DNA of 64,000 bases from Anadara kagoshimensis (GCA_021292105.1 CM037857.1:36587932-36651931); one strand, 5' to 3'. Positions 22,201-35,100 are shown, counted from the first letter of the stretch. Program-made: numbers and translations. Notes: generated by a model from the sequence alone, not told the origin.

Positions 22201-23783
22201 CTTAGCAATCATTTTTAAAATATGTCTGTTTTCTTTGCACCTGACCCTTTTCTCGTCGTTAACAATAAAAGGAAGTGTTCTCTCTGGCTGTTCGTGTTTC
22301 AACACAAAGTTTGCAGAATCAATGGCACATTCCATGTGATATTTAGAATTTGTATGCTCGTTAAGTTTTTCTTTAATTTTGTGCCACTGTGTGAATGGCT
22401 TGTTCACAAAATTGCTTTTATTTTCTCTGTTTCTACAAAATAAACTGCAATGAAGGCAGAATACACCATCAAGACATGGACTATAAATTGCCCATGTATA
22501 TCCTTCTATCATCTTTGGTTTGAAAGACCTGTAACATCCATGAATAAAAGTAGATGGGAATATTTGTCCTGGTGTTAACTTAATATGGTTTGTCAGTAAA
22601 TGATACTTTTCTGCGTCACTTAATCTTTGTATTGCATTTAGGCATTCTTTTGGTGTCATCGAACAGTTTAAAATTCTACCAAGGTCAACCTTATATTTCT
22701 GTTCAATATTTGGAGCAGCATGAGTTTCGTCATCGATCCGGTGAAAAACGTTTTCGATATGAGCATTCGCTGTTTCCATCTGAGCGTCTTCTGCTTCTAT
22801 TTCAACATTCTCTGTTTTGAAGTATAATAAATATTAAATAAGAAATAATGAATACACAGTTTCATTTGTTGATGTATTTGTGTATTGGTGTATGGCTATA
22901 ACAGCCGGTATAATTTGTAAATATACCACTTAATTTTGCAACACCTTATCTGAATATAATTCCTCATCAGTAGTGCAAATGTAGTTAGACTTATTTTTAA
23001 GTTTATTTTGGATTTCAATTTCTTGATCTAAAAATTGAAAATTCAGAATATTTGAATTTCTGAAACACCCGGGTGCATTTCTCTTGTCAAAGACCACTGC
23101 GATAGCTCAGTTGGTAGAGTGCTCGCTCCGTAAGTGGGAGGTCGCGGGTCTGACCCAAGACTTGAGAGTGGGTTGTGACTGTTCTTTCGCCAAGCACTCG
23201 GGATTACGAAATGAAAGTCACGGTTCTTTCAGATGAGAACTTAAAATAAACGAGGTCCCCTTTTACGGTAGGCGTGGCACGATAAAGAACCCTGCTGTAT
23301 AATTCCATCAGCGCAACGCACTGGCAACAGTACTGCAATTTCGCCTATAGCTGGCGACGTCTCGATATAAGCGAAATATTCTTGACTGGGACGTTAAACA
23401 CCATTACTCAACTCAACTCACCTCTTGTCAAAGTTTGCATGTTATACTATGTAATTGATTTGGGGCCTTTGCTACGTTCTGTTATGTTTGGATTTAATTA
23501 TATTAGGCATTGAAACATTTGCTTTGTTTTTGGCTTTTGCAGTAATATTGAATGTTTCTATCACCCTACAAAAATAAAGCTCTTGGTGGATGATTTGATG
23601 TCCATAAACCAGTTAACCACATCGCATAATATTTAAAGCCACATGTTTATTTCAAGGTTGTAATAAGATGTGTATTGTGTTATCATTAAGAAGCATTGTT
23701 TCACATACTGCACATTTTAAACACCTGCATTTTTTTGGGGTGTGTGTGTGTGTTTTTTTTAATTATTAATATTATCTTTATTT

Positions 23784-23822
<39 letters not shown>

Positions 23823-25268
23823 TATTATTATTATTATTGTTATTATTTTTTGGGAGGGTTCAAACCATGGCCGAGTCATAATAAAACTAAAACTTGAGAT
23901 ACTGCTTCCTCGCCTGGCGAGCAGTATCAAGAGGATTTTTGACTGGTTCATCCGGTGCCAGGATAATGTGACTGGGGAGTGGAACGTTTGTCTGCGGCAT
24001 ACCGACCCGGTAAGCTGGCACCTTAAAAATGTAACAGGAGGGAGAAAAATGCAGGGTCGGACCGGGGATCGAACCCGGGACCTCCCGCACTATAGGCGAG
24101 TGCTCTACCACTGAGCTACCCAGACCGCTACAAAAAGTCGCCCCGAGTGCGTGGTAGTGCCATGCAGACTATAAACACACATGCATGCCACATGCATTTA
24201 TAAATGAACTTCTTACATAACCCTTAGATTAAAACTTGCTCTCGTCACGAATAGCAGAAAAAATTGCTGATGCGACGTTAAACAACATTATAATCAACCA
24301 ACCATATCTGAGAATTGATTCACTGACCTTACCGTAGGTTGATGGTTTTCATGGGGTTGTCCTGCTTTCTGCAGTTTAGAGTGACCGTCTTAATTCGAGG
24401 GAAATTATATTAAAAGGGCACAAAACTTAAATCTTTTTAAAAGAACTGTGTAAAAACATATTTTACCTCCATCATATTCACTATTTACTTTCATTTTCTT
24501 GGTAGGTGGCAATAATTGATCATCCCTTTGCTGATGTAGTTCATATGGATTGGCAGGTTTATATACAATTGGAATAAAATGGTTTGGTTCAAATGGTCTT
24601 CCATGTGTGTTGTCCAAATTTCCATCTCTTGACCACATTATAAATATGGTATTTTGATTGTTTGATGTAATAAGTGGTTTAACTACACCACTGATAATAG
24701 GTCTGATGTTATTGTTACAATCTGGGTATACAGACCAAATATTATTGCCTATGACTGAAGCAAGACCCATTACATCAACCATACCAGACCATTGTCTATC
24801 TGTACATGTCATCCAAGCTTCCTTCTCAATAGCTTTAACTGGGTCACTTATAACACTGGCTTCATCTCTCAGCACAATTGAAAACAAATTACTGCTGTCA
24901 TATGTTATCTCTGGACAATCTGCAGCCATCAGGAATTTTGGGTGATTAGAATATTTATCGGCATTAATGTAAATTTCTGCAGCTGTCATCATCCTTAAGA
25001 TGTTTGCTAAAGCATATGAACCGCTTAATAAAAATGACACAGAATTAAACAAACAATTTCCATTTCCAAGAGTTTTCACTGGAAATGCCTCGTGTTCAAC
25101 AATTGGAATATCAAATGGCATCAGTGCAGCACCCAACTCATCCTGTTCCAGTTCAGATAACTGCTGTGTTGAAAATTGGTGTATACTTAATTTTTTACGG
25201 TTATGTTCAACAATTTCTTGAACTCTTTTCTTGTTGTTTGACTCAATGGCAAATTTTAAGTCATTCAT
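19246..25268 (-). CDS. OTU-domain/hAT transposase fusion protein
   Basis: Five minus-strand exons: 25268-24467, 22811-21157, 20711-20616, 20154-19968 and 19721-19246; every junction is GT-AG and in phase, giving 1071 residues. Residues about 60-240 resemble an OTU cysteine protease of the vertnin-like kind: LGNGNCLFNSVS with nucleophile Cys72, and PNHFIPIVYK with His230. Cys380, Cys386, Cys389, His420 and His426 form a TTF-type zinc finger. The hAT transposase core follows, with probable catalytic acids Asp564 (IMADEVES), Asp629 (SYDGAPN) and Glu1009 (SCERGASSLKRL). The C-terminal part is the hAT dimerisation domain. It would cut and rejoin transposon ends in the nucleus; the OTU part may remove ubiquitin or a relative, which is inferred. 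The OTU-transposase join rests on one 1.65-kb intron with compatible phase (G|AG, Glu268). If the first donor were skipped, a 287-residue OTU-only product would end at 24405. Confidence 0.85.
23093..23420 (+). mobile_element. tRNA-derived SINE, full-length-looking
   Basis: The head has TAGCTCAGTTGGTAGAGTG (A box) and GGTCGCGGGTCTGACCC (B box). A conserved body follows, with TTCTTTCAGATGAGAAC, ATAAAGAACCCTGCTG and CTATAGCTGGCGACGTCTCG, and the tail ends TTGACTGGGACGTTAAACAC. It sits in intron 1 of the hAT gene. Same family as the copies at 33903, 60171 and 62481. Confidence 0.85.
23731..23846. repeat. T-rich and (ATT)n low-complexity tract
   Basis: A GT run, then about 35 T, then ATT repeats, next to the 3' end of the minus-strand SINE at 23850-24129. 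It is most simply that SINE's tail in reverse. Any plus-strand reading frame of poly-F/I here is an artefact. Confidence 0.8.
23850..24129 (-). mobile_element. tRNA-derived SINE, second family
   Basis: On the minus strand the head reads GGTAGCTCAGTGGTAGAGCA (A box) and GGTTCGATCCCCGG (B box). The body contains GCTTACCGGGTCGGTATGC and CTGGCACCGGATGAACC, then an A/T-rich tail. The body differs from that of the 23093 family. Nested in intron 1 of the hAT gene. Confidence 0.8.
24130..24310 (+). repeat. SINE 3' end fragment
   Basis: Ends with TTGCTGATGCGACGTTAAAC followed by AACATTATAATCAACCAACC, the tail style of molluscan tRNA-SINEs, but without a head in this orientation. Confidence 0.5.
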
Positions 25269-25737
25269 TTTAGATCATAAGCTGCATAGGTTACTGTGGA
25301 AGAAACCTCGGTTTAATAAAATCTAAATTTGACAAGGATACGGAACAGAATACGGAACACGGATATGTCCCAAGTTTCAAAACTCTCTCTTTAACGATCA
25401 AGTAATGATCAGGCAAAATCACTCAACCATGAAAGTAGGTCAAATAATAATTGCGCATTTGAAGCGGCTAATTAAAGTAAGACTGTGTACTTCGTTTCGG
25501 CGACTTAATTACACATGTATGTTTTCAGGTTTAATAGTGGTAAATGATTTTTAACGAGGCTTTAATAGTGCTTAATGGTTTTCAAAGGGGGGTGCGTTCG
25601 CACCCCTCGCACCCCCCCTGAATACGGGCCTGATATATATATATATATATATATGTGGGAATGGTGTTTTAACACCATTTGACCATTTGTTAGCATTTAT
25701 ATACAATTTTTGTGTTGTACATCTTTTTCTTATTTTT

Positions 25738-26857
25738 AGCTCAACTTGCAATGGTGAAGTGTGCGTCTGTGTGTAAACTTTAATCTTTTCCTCTGAAACT
25801 ACTGGGGCAATTTAAACCAAATTTGGTGTAGAAGGGTGGGGTAGACTAAAATTTGCACAAGGCAGTCCTGCCCAACATCCAAGATGGCCACCATTACTAT
25901 AAATAGCAAAAAATGCAAAAGTAGCCATTGTACATTCAATTTTCAAAAGATTTTGTTCAAATGTGAAATGTAGAGAGTAAATAGCAGGCATTTAACATAT
26001 GTAACAGGTTTTTATGAGAAATTTTTTTGTTGACCCAATTTTGCAAATGATGCGAATGAGGTGTAATAATTAGTCAATTATTAAAAAAATCTTCTTTTCT
26101 TAAATCACTGGCCAAATGGGAACTGAATTTGGTGTGAAAATCCCTAGTTTGCACCAAGCGACCCTGCCCAACATCTAACATGGCCGTCATTACTATAAAA
26201 GCAAAAATGCAAAAGTAGCCATTGTGCATTCAATTTTCATATGAGTTTATTCAAATTTTAAATGTAGATTGTACGTAGCAGTCCATTTAACATATGTAAC
26301 AGGTTTTTTATGAGAAATTTTTCATTATTTTCAGTTTTTGCAAATGAGGTATAATGATTAGTCAATTCTTTGAAAATCTTTTTCTCTGAAACCACTAGGC
26401 CAATTGGAATCAAATTTGGTGTGGAAGATAACATATATAACAGGTTTTTATGAGAAATTCTTTTGTTGATCCAATTTTGCAAATTATGCGAATGAGGTGT
26501 AATAGTATTAGTCAATTATTAAAAAATCTTCTTTTCTTAAATCACTGGGCCAATGGGAACCAAATTTGGTGTGGAAAATACCTAGGTGGGTTAGACTTAA
26601 GTTTGCCCCAGACAACCCTATCCAACACCCAAGATGACCCCTGTTACAATAAATAATAAAAGGCTTAAGGAGTCATTGTACATTCAATTTTCAATTGATT
26701 TTGTTCAAATGTAAAATATAGAAAGTAGATAGTGGGGTATTTAATAGGTATTGTGCCATTCTATATAACAAAGCAATGCTTGCTGTAAACGAAATTTACT
26801 GATATACATGTACATGTCAGTCAGTTGAGCATTGCAGGCCCTTTTGGGCCTCTTGTT
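25738..26857 (+). mobile_element. Pearl/HINE-like repeat, second subfamily
   Basis: Begins AGCTCAACTTGCAATGG after a T run and ends GGCCCTTTTGGGCCTCTTGTT, a hairpin followed by CTTGTT. The inside has three or four degenerate units with AATTTGGTGTGG, AACCCTGCCCAACATC-like phrases and AAGATGGCC. No coding capacity. Confidence 0.6.
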
Positions 26858-29168
26858 ATATATTTGTGACAATCATTTTGTATAAAGATAAGTGTAGTCT
26901 TTTGTTAAAAATAAATAAAATTGGCATTTGTCTTTTTCTGAGATTAATTTTGCAGTTTACTCTTTTGCTTTTAACTTTGTTGTTACATGATAATTTATTA
27001 TAAATATTTATTGGTACATTAAAGAAAGTTTATTTTGACTCAAGGATTGGGTTTGATTTCTTTGTTTTCTAATGCATGTATCTGAGAGCAGTTTCTATAC
27101 CAATCATTGGGAAGACAAAACCCTGGCAAGAAAGCATTTGAGTTAAAAAGAAATGATTTCAAAAAGTTTTGTAAATTGTTTTGGTGGACCAGAAATATGC
27201 ATACAAAAGCTCACTATATCTGGCTTAATTACAAATGTATTATCTAGTAGAACATGGTTTACATGAATAACATGGTATGCAGAGTTGAGTGGCGTTGACA
27301 CAATTTTTTTTCTTCAAATTTACAAGTTGCTCCAATTTCAACAAAATGTTATTTACAAAAAACATATTGAGTTAAATGTCGATGATAATTAAGATATTCT
27401 TCCGAGTCATGGCGGCCAAATTTGTGCCTATCGTGAGCTGGGTGCCTGGTGAGCGATTCAGACTCCTGGGAATCTCTTGTTTAGATAATAAATTGTGCAT
27501 GAAAAAGCAGTCAAGGCTCTACAATCACTGCTACTTACAACAAGCAGTATTCTCTCTTTTGTTAATTACATATCCAGAAGTGGATCCATCAATATAACAA
27601 TACAGAATATACAGAAAAAATGAATATGAGTTAAGTAACCCAAATTTAATTCCTAATATTGACTGGAAGCAGATAATTTTTTATCAAAAATACATAAATA
27701 ACACAATATGTTGGCTAAAACCCCTATGTGATATAAAATAAGAAAATGAATGTCACAAGAAAAATTGCACAGAATTCTTTCAAAATTTTCCAGTTGCATA
27801 TTCTCGGTTCCGGACATCCGGGCATTTCAGGTAAAGATGTTATCGATCGCCTTAGATACGGTGACAACATACCGTTATATAGCATAGTAAATAATAGAAA
27901 TGTACTATCATTTACCACGGACATTATACTTTATTTTAGTCTTTAAGCGATTTTCAACAAATTTGCAGTCAAGTCTATTTGTTAACATTGTCATATGGAT
28001 GGAATGATTTTAAAAAAAATATTTTAAATGTAAATTCATACATATTTTTAAAAGGACAGATCTGTCTGTCAGCGTTCAATATGGTCACGAACTTGGTCAT
28101 ATTTATTTATTCATATATTTATGTATTATTTATTAATTTATTTATTTAAATATTTTTTTTGTGTGTAAATGACACGAGAACTTAATAAGTAAAATAATCA
28201 TTTTTTGAGATTTTAAATGATGAAACTGAATTACAAATAGCGACATTTCGTGAATTTAAATAAGTTTAATTTCCTACCGTCGATCACTCGGTCCATCACT
28301 AAATACATTAAAAATCAAAAAATAAAATATAAATCCATGTTAACACATCTTTCCAACTAACATTTAATGTGGGACATCGTGAAGACTTTATCACTATATT
28401 AACACCTGTCAATCATTTTTGTATATTGTAAAGTAGATCTACCTCAGATTACCGGCGATGGAATGTCTAATAAACAGGATCTATTGATACTGAAGTTAAT
28501 TGATAATCTCTTAATTACCGGTATATGAGAATCGGATGTAAATTCTACTTTTAATAAATTGAGGTCAATAAATATATCGTGAAAAACATAAAAGAATTTT
28601 TATTTCAACTTTTTTTTCAGTTGGTATTACCTGGATCCCGGATGTTTTAACCGGTATTGGTTTTTATGTTATTTAAAATACACCTAAGTAGAGACGATTT
28701 CTAAGTTATTTTGAATTATTTATAAATTTTAAATTTTAAAAATGTTTTATGACGATATCATGGAAATATTGAAATTAGAGTTATAGCAGGATGAGAAAAT
28801 GAATTACGACAGAATTGAAGATACAGAGAATGAGAATTAGAGGTACCACTAAATTACAACTTCATCCATATTTTACTGATCAGAAATACACAATTGGAAA
28901 AAATATATGAAATAATTAATAAATACTAATAATTCAATACTGTAATAATTTTTTTTAAAAATTACGGAACAAATTCAAAGAATGTTCCCCATGCTTCGTG
29001 GTCATTTTTTATCCCGCCTGAATCGCCAAATATACAGCTTATAAATTTAATATTTTTGACTGTTTGATAAATTGTGAAAGTCTCTAATCATTTATAAAAG
29101 TCATTTAATTTTTTGTGGAAACGTTCATGTCACATAACCTTGCCAAACATAACTTTTATTTCATTTTT
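26858..29168. other. AT-rich intergenic DNA without a supported gene
   Basis: A 73-codon plus-strand frame at 27376-27597 (MAAKFVPIVSWVPGERF inside) and short frames at 27724-27946 are not recognised and lack splice or promoter support. The region otherwise shows AT-rich runs with TTTATT repeats. I see nothing else in it. Confidence 0.4.
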
Positions 29169-31488
29169 AGCTCACCTGACCGAAGGTCATGTGAGCTTAT
29201 GGCATAGCGCAGCGTGTGTATGTGCGTGTGTGCGTGTGTGCGTGTGTGCGTCGTTAACACCTATTTTCGACTTCTCCTCTGAAACTACTGGACAGTTTTT
29301 AATGAAACTTTGTCAGAAGTATATATGGGCCGGTGCAATTCAGATTTGTTCGTGGCGTTGCCATGGCTACCATAACTAGGTCAAGGTGACCTAGGGGTGC
29401 AAAAATCTTAAAAAATCTTCTTCTCCGAAAGTACTGATTGGAGAAAAAATCTGATGTGATATTTGGCTTCTCTAGGGTCTTAAGCCTATAGTTTGTTCAT
29501 TTTGTGAAATTCTGATAAAAAATAGGTTACGCGTTTTTGCGTTTAATTTTGAAAAAATCGTAAAATAGCTTCAAATTGTTATAACTTGACTATTTGACCA
29601 GATAATGACATGGGGTTTTTTTGTTTTGACATCTTCTTGTTAGTATCTTCAAAATGAGGTCAAGGTCAATTGTGAAGGTCGTGACCTATTTTTTTTACCT
29701 CTCATTATAATTATTATCTCGAAAACTATAAACTTTTTGTATAGGCATGTATATAAGAATCTTGTAGGTATTGATACAACGATCATTTTGATGTATAGAA
29801 AAAGGTCATGGGTTCAAAGGTCAAGGTCACAGATGCGAAACAATACCGAAATGGTTAATTATCTCGAAAACTATAAACATTTTGTATAGGCATGTATATT
29901 AGAATGTTGTAGGTATTGATACAACGATCATTTTGATGTATAGAAAAAGGTCATGGGTTCAAAGGTCAAGGTCACAGATGCGAAACAATACCCAAATGGT
30001 TAATTATCTCGAAAACTATAAACATTTTGTGTAGGCATGTATATTAGAATGTTGTAGGTATTGATACAACGATCATTTTGATGTATAGAAAAAGGTCATG
30101 GGTTCAAAGGTCAAGGTCACAGATGCAAAACAATACCGAAATGGTTAATTATCTCGAAAACTATAAACATTTTGTATAGGCATGTATATTAGAATGTTGT
30201 AGGTATTGATACAACGATCATTTTGATGTATAGAAAAAGGTCATGGGTTCAAAGGTCAAGGTCACAGATGCAAAACAATACCGAAATGGTTAATTATCTC
30301 GAAAACTATAAACATTTTGTATAGGCATGTATATTAGAATATTGTAGGTATTGATACAATGATCATTTTGATGTATAGAAAAGGTCATGGGTTCAAAGGT
30401 CAAGGTCACAGATGCGAAACAATACCCAAATGGTTAATTATCTCGAAAACTATAAACTTTTTGTATAGGCATGTATATTAGAATGTTGTAGGTATTGATA
30501 CAACGATCATTTTGATGTATAGAAAAAGGTCATGGGTTCAAAGGTCAAGGTCACAGATGCGAAACAATACTGAAATGGTTAATTATCTCAAAAACTATAA
30601 ACATTTTTATAGGCATGTATATTAGAATGTTGTAGGTATTGATACAACGATCATTTTGATGTATAGAAAAAGGTCATGGGTTCAAAGGTCAAGGTCACAG
30701 ATGTGAAACAATACCGAAATGGTTAATTATCTCGAAAACTATCAACATTTTGTATAGGCATGTATATTAGAATGTTGTAGGTATTGATACAACGATCATT
30801 TTGATGTATAGAAAAAGGTCATGTGTTCAAAGGTCAAGGTCACAGATGGGAAACAATACCCAAATGGTTAATTATCTCGAAAACTAGAAACATTTAGTAT
30901 AGGCATGTATATTAGAATGTTGTAGGTATTGATACAACGATCATTTTGATGTATAGAAAAAGGTCATGGGTTCAAAGGTCAAGGTCACAGATGTGAAACA
31001 ATACCCAAATGGTTAATTATCTCGAAAACTATAAACATTTTTTATGGGCATGTATATTAGAATGTTGTAGGTATTGATACAACGGTCATTTTGATGTATA
31101 GAAAAAGGTCATGGGTTCAAAGGTCAAGGTCACAGATGCGAAACAATACCGAAATGGTTTATTATCTCGAAAACTATGAACATTTTGTATAGGCAAGTAT
31201 ATTAGAATGTTGTAGGTATTGATACAATGATCATTTTGATGTATAGAAAAAGGTCATGGGCCCAAAGGTCAAGGTCACGGATGTGAAACAATACTGAAAT
31301 GGTTAATTATCTTGAAAACTATTAACTTTTTGTATAGGCATGTATACTAAATTGTTGTAGGTAATGATACAACGGTTATCATGATGTAAAGAAAAAAGTC
31401 ATTGGGGTTTAGTATTTATGTTTTCTTTAAATCTATCAGCTAGCCATTAGTTATCAGGTGAGCGTATCAGGCCCATGGGCCTCTTGTT
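29169..31488 (+). mobile_element. Pearl/HINE-like repeat with expanded 145-bp core
   Basis: Begins with a hairpin (AGCTCACCTGACC, GAA, GGTCATGTGAGCT) after T's and ends CAGGCCCATGGGCCTCTTGTT, with TCAGGTGAGCG just inside, complementary to the start. Positions about 29708-31430 are a tandem array of about eleven 145-bp units. It inserts as T|A..T|T-like, and no target duplication is evident. The structure fits bivalve pearl elements and HINEs; the family name is an inference. Confidence 0.75.
29708..31430 (+). repeat. 145-bp satellite core with nuclear-receptor-like half-sites
   Basis: Each unit contains CTCGAAAACTATAAACATTT, GGCATGTATATTAGAATG, TTGATACAACGATCATTTTG and GGTTCAAAGGTCAAGGTCA. 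The last phrase is exact in nine of eleven units (first at 29811). It contains a DR1 (GGTTCA-A-AGGTCA) overlapping an extended half-site TCAAGGTCA. Confidence 0.85.
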
Positions 31489-32173
31489 TAATGTTGGTCT
31501 GTACGAATCGCTATATAAATCTATAGTATCTAAGGGGTTAGTGTCACTGTTTCCAAGGTGTCTTAAGTCGCCATCTTCACCTGTGACGTCACACCGAAAC
31601 CGAGAATACATGCACAATTAAACCTTATAAATGTTTTTCAACCCTTCAGTACCAGTCTGTTATACACAAGCTATGCTGTTACACATTTTTGTATTGTATT
31701 TGGCCTCCGACGATGTGATACTTTGTGGTGTTTGAGGTCACATTGCCATCAAGTTTGCATGGTAGCAGGTCATCCTAAAACCGGAATCATGTTCACACCG
31801 TTATTGGTTTAATATTATACAATCGCCTGACCCTTTCACTTCGATAATATTCATGTATTAATGCGAACAATTTTTCACAATCATTTTCTTTTGTACAATA
31901 ACATCATAAACATAAAGTTTTATTTCTTAATACCATACTAATATGGTAGTGAAATAATTTTTAAAAAGATTTTATTTAAATTACTAAATTGTGTTATGTC
32001 TGTTTTTACTATATTTCTTTTCGGAGTTACTTCTCGTTAAATTACCTGGCTGTTGTTGGGCTTATTTCCGTCAAAAAAATATCCACGAAGTCGCAAAAAA
32101 TGAATTAATTAATCACAGGTATAAAATACAGTTAATTTCCATGACACATCTGCAATCATGAACCTGTGTTACG
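31489..32173 (+). promoter_or_regulatory. Probable promoter/5' UTR region of CCDC125
   Basis: The stretch between the repeat and the CCDC125 ATG has more CpG than its surroundings (CACCTGTGACGTCACACCG, ACCGAAACCGAG). It holds a full palindromic CRE, TGACGTCA, at 31584-31591, about 590 bases before the start codon. The transcription start was not located, and a 5' UTR intron cannot be excluded. Confidence 0.4.
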
Positions 32174-35100
32174 ATGACAGATTTCGATGTAGAAAACGAC
32201 TTGAGACATTTAGAATGTGGTGATTTAGGCTTGGGTGAAGGTCTCAAGCCAGGATCCCTTCTGGGATCAAGATATCGTTGTCAAATGTCGTCTAATGAAA
32301 ACTCGGATAAATCTGAACTGCTGAAAACTAACGAAGAAGAAGCTGACATTACCGAGGTTGATCATGACGTAGAAAATGGCAATGAGGGTGACCATTCTGG
32401 TCATCATGCAACTCAACTACACCACCACGCACAGTCTTCTTTACGTAAACTGATTCAACTAAAGGCAGCATCACGTCACAAACATCATGATAAACAAATC
32501 AAAGAGAAGTTCCCTACCTATGCAGATGTACCATATGGGACTTCACTCAAGCAACAGAAACGTTTATTTGATAAAAGCATTGAAGACATCAAGAGAAGAC
32601 AAAGATGTTATTCTCTGGACAGTGGGGAATTGGGTCAGTCAAAAAACAATGGTAGGAAGATTCTCTCTAGGCCTGTATTAAGCATGGGAGAATCTGGACA
32701 TTGCCATTTTAATGGTTTTCATTTCTGAGTTGGTTTTTATTAATCTTGCTTCATTAACATGTGCTTACTTTAATTAACTTTTGTTTGGAAGCCTTTTAGT
32801 TCATTTGAGTGAATTTTAGTGTATGCTATAAAAATACTATTTTCTCTCTTGTTTTTGGGGCTTTAAACTTTTAACTTTAAGAATTTCCTCTGGAGAACCA
32901 GTTAACCAATAACAGCGATATATACTTGACACCGACACTCCTCAACCCTTGTTCAACAATGATATTGGTAACATCACAGGCATTCATTTTTGGGGAATAT
33001 TTATTTGTGTACCATGTAACATCCAGCACTTTTAAGAGCAAAAATGCTCCATCCAAATGCCAAATGGAAATTTGATACTTTCACAAGCTATTATAATTTA
33101 CATTAGAAAATCTAATCCTTGGATCAAAACAAAATTTTATTTAAAGTACCAATTATGAACAAAAAATGAGATTTAGACAATTTAATATTCCTTATAGATT
33201 GTTAAACACCCCAAATCATCCAAAACTCTCTATCTTGTCCTTCTCTGTCTTGCCAAACACTGGTTTTGTTATATTACAGATCCAAAATGAAAACAAAATT
33301 TTAAAATTTGAATCAATTAAATTTTTCATTTACAGATTAAAAAAGAAATTCAAACAATTAAATCATGTTGATATTTATTGATTTTGTCACAGTAACCTAA
33401 AGCAAACTACAAATTATCATCCTCTCATGAACTGAGAGTATTATATGTCAGCACATTAAAGTTCTTACTTTTTATCAGGGATTCAAAATTATGTTTTATA
33501 ATGGAAGGTCTTACTCTAGGACCTTTTAGGACCTTTTGTTTTTTAATTTTTTGTCAGGTCCCATATAAAGTTTTGAATGTCTAATACCAGCATTGAAAGG
33601 TCCTTGCATAAAAATGTTATCATAAGTAGTATTATCTTGGTCAAAAATGGCAGGTCCATGGAACTTTTACAGTTAAATATCAAGGTTCCTAATATAAATC
33701 AAAAGGCCCTAGAAAAACCACCTCAGACCTAGGGAATTTTGAACCCCTGTAGATATAGTATTAGTGCATGTATTGATTAGTATGTATTTTGAAACTAAAT
33801 AAAATGTCTGTATTCTAATTATTTTATTTGCCAAAGAACACTTACTTTTATCATTAAAGTAATATCCTGTAGTAAAATTAATTTCCTTTCATGGTAAACA
33901 AGTTGAGTTGAGTATTGGTGTTTAATGTCCCAGTCAAGAATATTTCACTTATATCGAGACATCACCAGCTAGAAATAAAGGTGCAGAAATTTTGCCTGTG
34001 TAGCGCTGATGGCATTATACAGCAGGGTTCTTTAGCCTGCCAAGACCACCGTGACACGGAACTTCTATTATTTTAAGTTCCCATCTGAAAGAACCATGAC
34101 TTTCAATTCATAATGGTGAGTGCTTGGGGAAAGAACAGTCACTACCCACTTTCAAGTCTTGGGGTCAGACCCGGACAGGGATGGAACCCACGACCTCCCA
34201 CTTATGGAGCGAGTACTCTACCAACTGAGCTACACAGTGGTTTTTTGGTAAATGAGAAAATATTTGCAAAGTGATAAAGAGTGCAAGTTACAACTAAACA
34301 AAAGCTGAACTATTTTTGTCATACACACTCAATAGTGATGGAAATCAATTGATTTTTCATAATTGATGATTGGAACTAAAATAGGAATGAATTGATTATG
34401 TAACAAATGAAGAAGAAAATGAACATTTGTTCATATTAAGTGTAAAATAATAGTATGGAATTTCAGATGTTGGCTTAAGTATTTTACTATTTTTTGAACA
34501 GGCATTTTATATTGCATTTATCTTATTTGAATTTTGTCCCATGTATACATAGTTTGGAGATGAATAAAATTATAGCCATGCCCTGCCTCTATCCTTAGAT
34601 CTAGGGAATGGGAATAATTTGCCATTGAGCAAAGTGAAAGCCAAAATCTTGTGTTATTTCTTGAAATTTCATTCCTTCAAAACAAGAGGGAACCCATCAT
34701 CCTTTATTCATTATTTTAATCATGTGCCTAAAATAAGATGACAATCGTTAATAATTGACCATTAACACATCAATAACAATCAAGGACTGGAATTCACTCC
34801 CTCTAGAGACAATGTCTACTGATTCTCATCAATGAATATACAATGTATCTAAAACCCAAAAGGTGTTTCTAAATTTTAACAGAATCTATATAGCATAATA
34901 TTTAGAAACTGTACAAGTTGGTAAAATCTTCAGTATGTTGAAGATGGTGTATAAAAGAAATAAAAGTGATGTTATATTAATCATATGTTTGCCATGGTTG
35001 GGGCAGTGGTTTGGATAGAATAATTCTAATTTTTAAATGATTCAGATTCTCACCCCTAAACCATATAACATTTGCTTATGATGTTATATTGATCATGATT

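Larger units (their letters stand above)
19065..25632 (-). mobile_element. hAT-superfamily DNA transposon, apparently complete
   Basis: A 6568-bp element with inverted ends CAGGCCCGTAGGCAGG (left) and CAGGCCCGTATTCAGG (reverse complement of right), a style typical of animal hAT elements. Subterminal regions are GC-rich at both ends (GGGGGTGCGAA and relatives). It sits in an AT-dinucleotide run, so the expected 8-bp target duplication cannot be told from the microsatellite. It carries one five-exon minus-strand gene with an open frame throughout, running inward from the right end. Two tRNA-type SINEs and a long T run lie in its first intron, so the element is older than those insertions. Interruption-free coding exons suggest relatively recent activity or selection. 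Confidence 0.88.

Noticed and set aside
23093-23170. tRNA gene
   Set aside because: A and B boxes are present, but the acceptor stem does not pair and the sequence continues into a conserved SINE body. The same holds for the heads at 24045, 17490, 34160, 60180 and 62740.
23696-24114. Poly-Phe/Ile protein
   Set aside because: Translation of a T run and a SINE.
27376-27597. 73-codon protein
   Set aside because: No recognisable domain, no splice partner, no promoter; within the size expected by chance.
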